From an uncultured Burkholderiales bacterium (GTDB lineage Bacteria; Pseudomonadota; Gammaproteobacteria; Burkholderiales; Burkholderiaceae_C), in assembly GCA_903871865.1 (NCBI GenBank), contig CAIQIL010000445.1, forward strand, positions 1 to 8,888: 8,888 nt of DNA, in the 5' to 3' direction. Below the pieces are notes generated by a model that did not search any database, was not told the origin of the DNA, and saw only the letters and a list, made by a program, of their open reading frames with translations. The translations under genes and the position numbers were made by a program. Each line of letters begins with the position of its first letter. Position 1 is the first letter of the stretch. Shown one piece after another: positions 6,152 to 8,888 of this stretch.

Positions 6152-8029
6152 TCAGAAGGTTTCCCAGTCGCTGTCGTCGTGGGCCGTGGCGGCCGGCGTG
6201 AAGCTGGCGGCGCTGGCCACGGTGGTCGCTGCGCTGCCGGCCGTGGCTGCGTTCGCGTTCGACTTGACCGGGGCCGCCTTGGCCGCCGCGGCAATCGGCG
6301 TGGGCAGGCGAGGGCGGCTCGCGGCCGTGCTGGCCGGCTTGCTCAGCGGCTTGACCTCGGTCACCGTGGTCGTGTGAGCGGTGCTGGCTTGCGCCTGGGC
6401 CTTGGCGATCACGTGCTTGGCCTCGTGTTTCGCCTCGTCCACGCTGTGCGCTGTGTGCGTCGTGTGCGCGGGGGCCGTGTGGTGGCTCGCGTGCATCACC
6501 GGTTCGGCGTGCACCTTCTGCGTGCCCAGCTTGAAGGCGGACACGGCAGAAGCCAGGCGCGTTGCCTGTTCTTTCAGGCTCTCGGCCGCTGCGGCGGATT
6601 CCTCCACCAGCGCGGCGTTCTGCTGCGTCATCTGGTCGAGCTGCGTCACCGACACGTTCACCGAGCCAATGCCCTGGCTCTGCTCGGTCGAGGCCGCGCT
6701 GATCTCGCCGATGATGTCCGACACGCGCTTGACGCTGGTCAGGATCTCCACCATCGAGGTGCCGGCGTCCTGCACCAGCTTCGAGCCCGACGCCACCTTC
6801 TCGCTGGAGGCATTGATCAGGGTCTTGATTTCCTTGGCGGCGTTGGCCGAGCGTTGCGCCAGGGTGCGCACTTCGCCTGCCACCACGGCAAAGCCACGGC
6901 CTTGCTCGCCGGCCCGTGCGGCTTCCACGGCCGCGTTCAGCGCCAGGATGTTGGTCTGGAAAGCGATGCCGTCGATCACGGTGATGATGTCGGTGATCTT
7001 GCGGCTGGCGCCATCGATCTCGGACATGTTGGCCACGACCTGAGAGACGATCTGCTCGCCGCGCTCGGCGGCGGTGGCGGCGCCCGAGGCCAGCTGGTTG
7101 GCTTGGCGAGCGGCGTCGGCGCTTTGGCGCACGGTGCCGGTCAGCTGCTCCATGGAGCTGGCCGTTTGCTGCAGGTTCGAAGCGGTGTGCTCGGTGCGGC
7201 TGGACAGGTCCTGGTTGCCCGTGGCGATCTCGGACGATGCCGTCGAGATGGAATCGGTGGCCAGGCGGATCACGCTGATGGTGTCGCGCAGCTTGTGCGT
7301 CATCGTCACGACCGAGGCGCGCAGCGAGTGCTCGTCACCGGCCTGGTGGTGCAGCTGCATGTCGAGGTGGCCGTCGGCGATGCGGCTGACCAGGTCGCGC
7401 AGCAGGGTGGGCTCGTCGCCCAGGTCTTTCCACACCGAGGCCACGATGGCGGCCGAGGCGGCGCCCAGCACACCCAGCACGATCACGCCGGTCAGCACGG
7501 TCACCCACAGGTTGGTGTCCACGCCGCTGGTGGCTTCGGTCTGGGCTGCTTCGATGGCGTCCTTGGCGGCGGCCTTGTGCTGGTCCAGCAGCTTTTGCAG
7601 CGCGGCCTGCGTGGTCTGCATCTTGGTGACCAGGTCGCCGGGGGGCTGCTGGGTCAGCAGGGCGCGCGTGGCGCCGAGGGCGGAGGTCTGGTAGTCGTCG
7701 AAGGCGGTGCCCAGGGCTTGGGCGACTTCGGTTTTCTCGGACAGCTTGCGCATGCCGGCCACCGCCTCGTGCGCCGCGTTGACCATGGCGTCGGTGTCTT
7801 TCAGCTTGGCCACGTCGCCTTCCACGGCGGCGGTCTGCAGCGTCAGGCGCAGTTGCTCGGCACTGCGGTCCAGCGTTTGAACGTGGGCCATGTGGGGGTT
7901 GTCGATGTCGCGCAGGTGGCCGAGCACGCTGGACGTGCGGTTGCCCACCACGAAACTGATCGTCACGCCGACGACAAAGACCGCTGCCGCGCTGATGGGC
8001 AGCATCCAGATTTTGGTGCGAAAGTTCAT
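6152..8029 (-). CDS. Methyl-accepting chemotaxis protein (transmembrane chemoreceptor)
   Basis: A protein of 625 residues. It senses a signal, probably in the periplasm, and controls the CheA kinase through CheW. Visible parts: TM1 (about 8-29); a helical periplasmic domain of about 145 residues (30-173), the usual size of a four-helix-bundle ligand domain; TM2 (about 174-198); HAMP (about 199-250, beginning near LGDEP); and a long coiled-coil signalling domain. The hairpin tip at about 352-383 is almost identical to that of E. coli Tsr/Tar ([20 protein letters not shown]). The Gln/Glu-rich adaptation regions flank the tip. After residue 501 comes a 124-residue Ala/His/Thr-rich tail, ending in DWETF (621-625), the CheR/CheB tethering pentapeptide usually seen as NWETF. 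The start at 8029 has an AGGAG five bases upstream; the frame continues upstream in antisense to the neighbouring transporter, which is not coding. The ligand is not predictable. A candidate sigma-28 promoter lies upstream. Confidence 0.95.
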   Translation of the reverse strand: MNFRTKIWMLPISAAAVFVVGVTISFVVGNRTSSVLGHLRDIDNPHMAHVQTLDRSAEQLRLTLQTAAVEGDVAKLKDTDAMVNAAHEAVAGMRKLSEKTEVAQALGTAFDDYQTSALGATRALLTQQPPGDLVTKMQTTQAALQKLLDQHKAAAKDAIEAAQTEATSGVDTNLWVTVLTGVIVLGVLGAASAAIVASVWKDLGDEPTLLRDLVSRIADGHLDMQLHHQAGDEHSLRASVVTMTHKLRDTISVIRLATDSISTASSEIATGNQDLSSRTEHTASNLQQTASSMEQLTGTVRQSADAARQANQLASGAATAAERGEQIVSQVVANMSEIDGASRKITDIITVIDGIAFQTNILALNAAVEAARAGEQGRGFAVVAGEVRTLAQRSANAAKEIKTLINASSEKVASGSKLVQDAGTSMVEILTSVKRVSDIIGEISAASTEQSQGIGSVNVSVTQLDQMTQQNAALVEESAAAAESLKEQATRLASAVSAFKLGTQKVHAEPVMHASHHTAPAHTTHTAHSVDEAKHEAKHVIAKAQAQASTAHTTTVTEVKPLSKPASTAASRPRLPTPIAAAAKAAPVKSNANAATAGSAATTVASAASFTPAATAHDDSDWETF

Positions 8030-8034
8030 CTTGA

Positions 8035-8039
8035 CTCCT
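8035..8039 (-). promoter_or_regulatory. Ribosome binding site of the chemoreceptor gene
   Basis: Read on the minus strand, AGGAG sits five bases before the ATG at 8029-8027. This decides the start, since the frame stays open for another 134 codons upstream. Confidence 0.75.
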
Positions 8040-8089
8040 GCGTCAGGGGGCCGGAACACGGACAAAGCGCTGCCGGCATGACCCCTGGT

Positions 8090-8116
8090 GTATCGGCATG
8101 ATGGACGAGGGCCTGA
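8090..8116 (-). promoter_or_regulatory. Candidate sigma-28 (FliA) flagellar-class promoter for the chemoreceptor
   Basis: On the minus strand, GCCGATAC (8097-8090) matches the sigma-28 -10 consensus GCCGATAA at 7 of 8 positions. Exactly 11 bases upstream lies TCAGGCCC (8116-8109), a weak match (3 of 8) to TAAAGTTT, though TCAGG is close to the TCAAG form reported for Pseudomonas. Transcription would start near 8083, giving a leader of about 54 bases before the ATG. Sigma-28 control is usual for chemoreceptors in motile proteobacteria. Confidence 0.6.
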
Positions 8117-8178
8117 AGCGAAAAGGTGCGAACAAGTCCGCTTTTCCAGGGTCTTTCTCGGGATGTCAGCAGGGTTTC

Positions 8179-8184
8179 TACAAT
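8179..8184 (+). promoter_or_regulatory. Possible -10 box of the transporter gene
   Basis: TACAAT differs from the sigma-70 -10 consensus TATAAT at one base. No good -35 is found at the right distance (TTCTCG at 8155-8160 is a poor match). It overlaps the first candidate ATG (8183). If it is real, RNA would begin near 8191, next to the second in-frame ATG (8192). Confidence 0.3.
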
Positions 8185-8888
8185 GGGCACCATGCCTTCG
8201 ACCTTGCCTGCCGACACCACGCGGCCCCCCACGAGCCGCAGCCTGATGTTCTGGGTGGCGCTGCTGTACTTTTCTGAAGGGCTGCCCCTGGGCCTGTTCT
8301 TCGACCTGTTTCCCGTGCACATGAGGCAGGCGGGCGTGGGCACGGCCGAGATCGGCCTGCTCAGCCTGCTCGGCCTGGCCTGGACTGTGAAGTTTCTGTG
8401 GGCGCCGCTGGTCGATGCCTGGCGCGGCCACCGGCTGTGGATGGCCGCGGCCAATGCCGGCATGGCCTGCGTGCTGGCGGCCCTGGCCTGGCAGCCCGAG
8501 GCCCTGAGCGCTGGTGCCAGCTGGCCCTGGGTGCTGCTGGCGGCGTTCACGGTGCTGTCGGCCACCAACGACATCGCCACCGACGGCTACACCATCGAGC
8601 TGTTGCGCAAGGACCAGTACGGCGTGGCCAACGGCCTGCGCATCGGTTTCTACCGCGTGGGCATGCTGGCCGCGGGCGGCATGCTGGTGGCCGCCGGCTG
8701 GTTGGGCACGCCGGGCCAGCCCGCCTGGGGCGCCGCTTATGGCCTGGGCGCGGTGCTGATGCTGCTCAATGGCGCCATGGTGCTGATGGCGCCGGCGCAG
8801 CCGCCGCGCCCGCCGCGCGTGGCCGGCGCCGCCGCCGACGAGTGGTCGGCCCTGAAGGCCCAGCCGCTGTGGCTGTTGGCCTTGGGCC
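8183..8888 (+). CDS. AmpG-like major facilitator superfamily transporter (3' end missing)
   Basis: 235 codons are visible and the frame is open at the window edge. After a polar N-terminal tail of about 20 residues come several hydrophobic segments (about 22-41, 53-75, 84-102, 114-131, 156-174, 182-203). Family-type motifs are LYFSEGLP (28-35), KFLWAPLVD (70-78) at the cytoplasmic loop between helices 2 and 3, and NDIATDGY (129-136). This combination is typical of the AmpG/peptide-acetyl-CoA transporter branch of the superfamily, which includes AmpG muropeptide permeases of the inner membrane. E. coli AmpG has a different sequence at the third motif, so the substrate cannot be assumed. The AGGG at 8171-8174 is eight bases before the ATG at 8183; the ATG at 8192, nine bases on in the same frame, is the alternative start. 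The gene is divergent from the chemoreceptor and shows no functional link to it. Confidence 0.8.
   Translation, partial: MGTMPSTLPADTTRPPTSRSLMFWVALLYFSEGLPLGLFFDLFPVHMRQAGVGTAEIGLLSLLGLAWTVKFLWAPLVDAWRGHRLWMAAANAGMACVLAALAWQPEALSAGASWPWVLLAAFTVLSATNDIATDGYTIELLRKDQYGVANGLRIGFYRVGMLAAGGMLVAAGWLGTPGQPAWGAAYGLGAVLMLLNGAMVLMAPAQPPRPPRVAGAAADEWSALKAQPLWLLALG

Larger units (their letters stand above)
8030..8182. other. Divergent intergenic region between the chemoreceptor and the transporter
   Basis: 153 bases hold the control signals of both divergent genes: the sigma-28-like element and AGGAG on the minus strand, and on the plus strand a TACAAT box at 8179-8184 and an AGGG at 8171-8174. An 8-base palindrome (TGCCGGCA, 8071-8078) lies within the predicted leader of the chemoreceptor; it is too short to call an operator. 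Confidence 0.6.

Noticed and set aside
6179..8101. A 640-codon plus-strand frame opposite the chemoreceptor
   Set aside because: A Gly/His/Arg/Val-rich shadow of the chemoreceptor; the minus strand encodes a nearly textbook signalling domain.
8030..8431. An N-terminal extension of the chemoreceptor up to 8431
   Set aside because: It would run antisense through the start of the transporter gene, has no membrane-protein character, and the good AGGAG and TM1 fit a start at 8029.
8026..8580. A 184-codon minus-strand frame covering the intergenic region and the transporter start
   Set aside because: No recognisable domain; it overlaps the transporter's conserved motifs and the divergent control region.

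Overview
The window (8,888 bases, mostly well above 60 % G+C, with strong G/C preference at third codon positions) looks like a betaproteobacterial chromosome, most likely Burkholderiales (Comamonadaceae or a relative). This placement rests on base composition, gene style and the mix of families. No rRNA or marker gene fixes the taxon.

Layout. (1) 1-4320, plus strand: the 3' three-quarters or less of a very large two-partner-secretion exoprotein (TpsA, filamentous-haemagglutinin-like adhesin). Its start and its TPS secretion domain lie upstream of the window. (2) 4332-6062, plus strand, 11 bases downstream: the matching outer-membrane transporter (TpsB, ShlB/FhaC/HecB family), with signal peptide, N-terminal helix, two POTRA domains and a 16-strand-type barrel carrying the VRGY and FxDxG motifs. 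(3) 6064-6110: a strong GC-rich hairpin between convergent genes. (4) 6152-8029, minus strand: a complete methyl-accepting chemotaxis protein with an E. coli-type signalling tip, a long His/Ala-rich tail and a C-terminal DWETF tether for CheR/CheB. (5) 8030-8182: a divergent intergenic region with a candidate sigma-28 (FliA) promoter for the chemoreceptor and a TACAAT -10-like box for the next gene. (6) 8183-8888, plus strand: the 5' end of an AmpG-like major facilitator transporter that runs off the window.

How the genes work together. TpsA and TpsB form one transcription unit: TpsB threads TpsA through the outer membrane. The gene order (A then B) and a cysteine pair close to the TpsA C-terminus resemble the Haemophilus HMW adhesins, whose C-terminal disulfide loop keeps the adhesin on the cell surface. 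No toxin module, VENN motif or immunity gene is visible, so an adhesin is better supported than a contact-dependent inhibition system. The chemoreceptor and the transporter are independent neighbours.

The least ordinary features are within TpsA: a degenerate beta-repeat of about 75 residues, interrupted by a helix-rich tandem module of about 50-residue period, a local drop in G+C, and exactly six cysteines arranged as three close pairs. I saw no CRISPR array, tRNA, rRNA, insertion sequence or attachment site.
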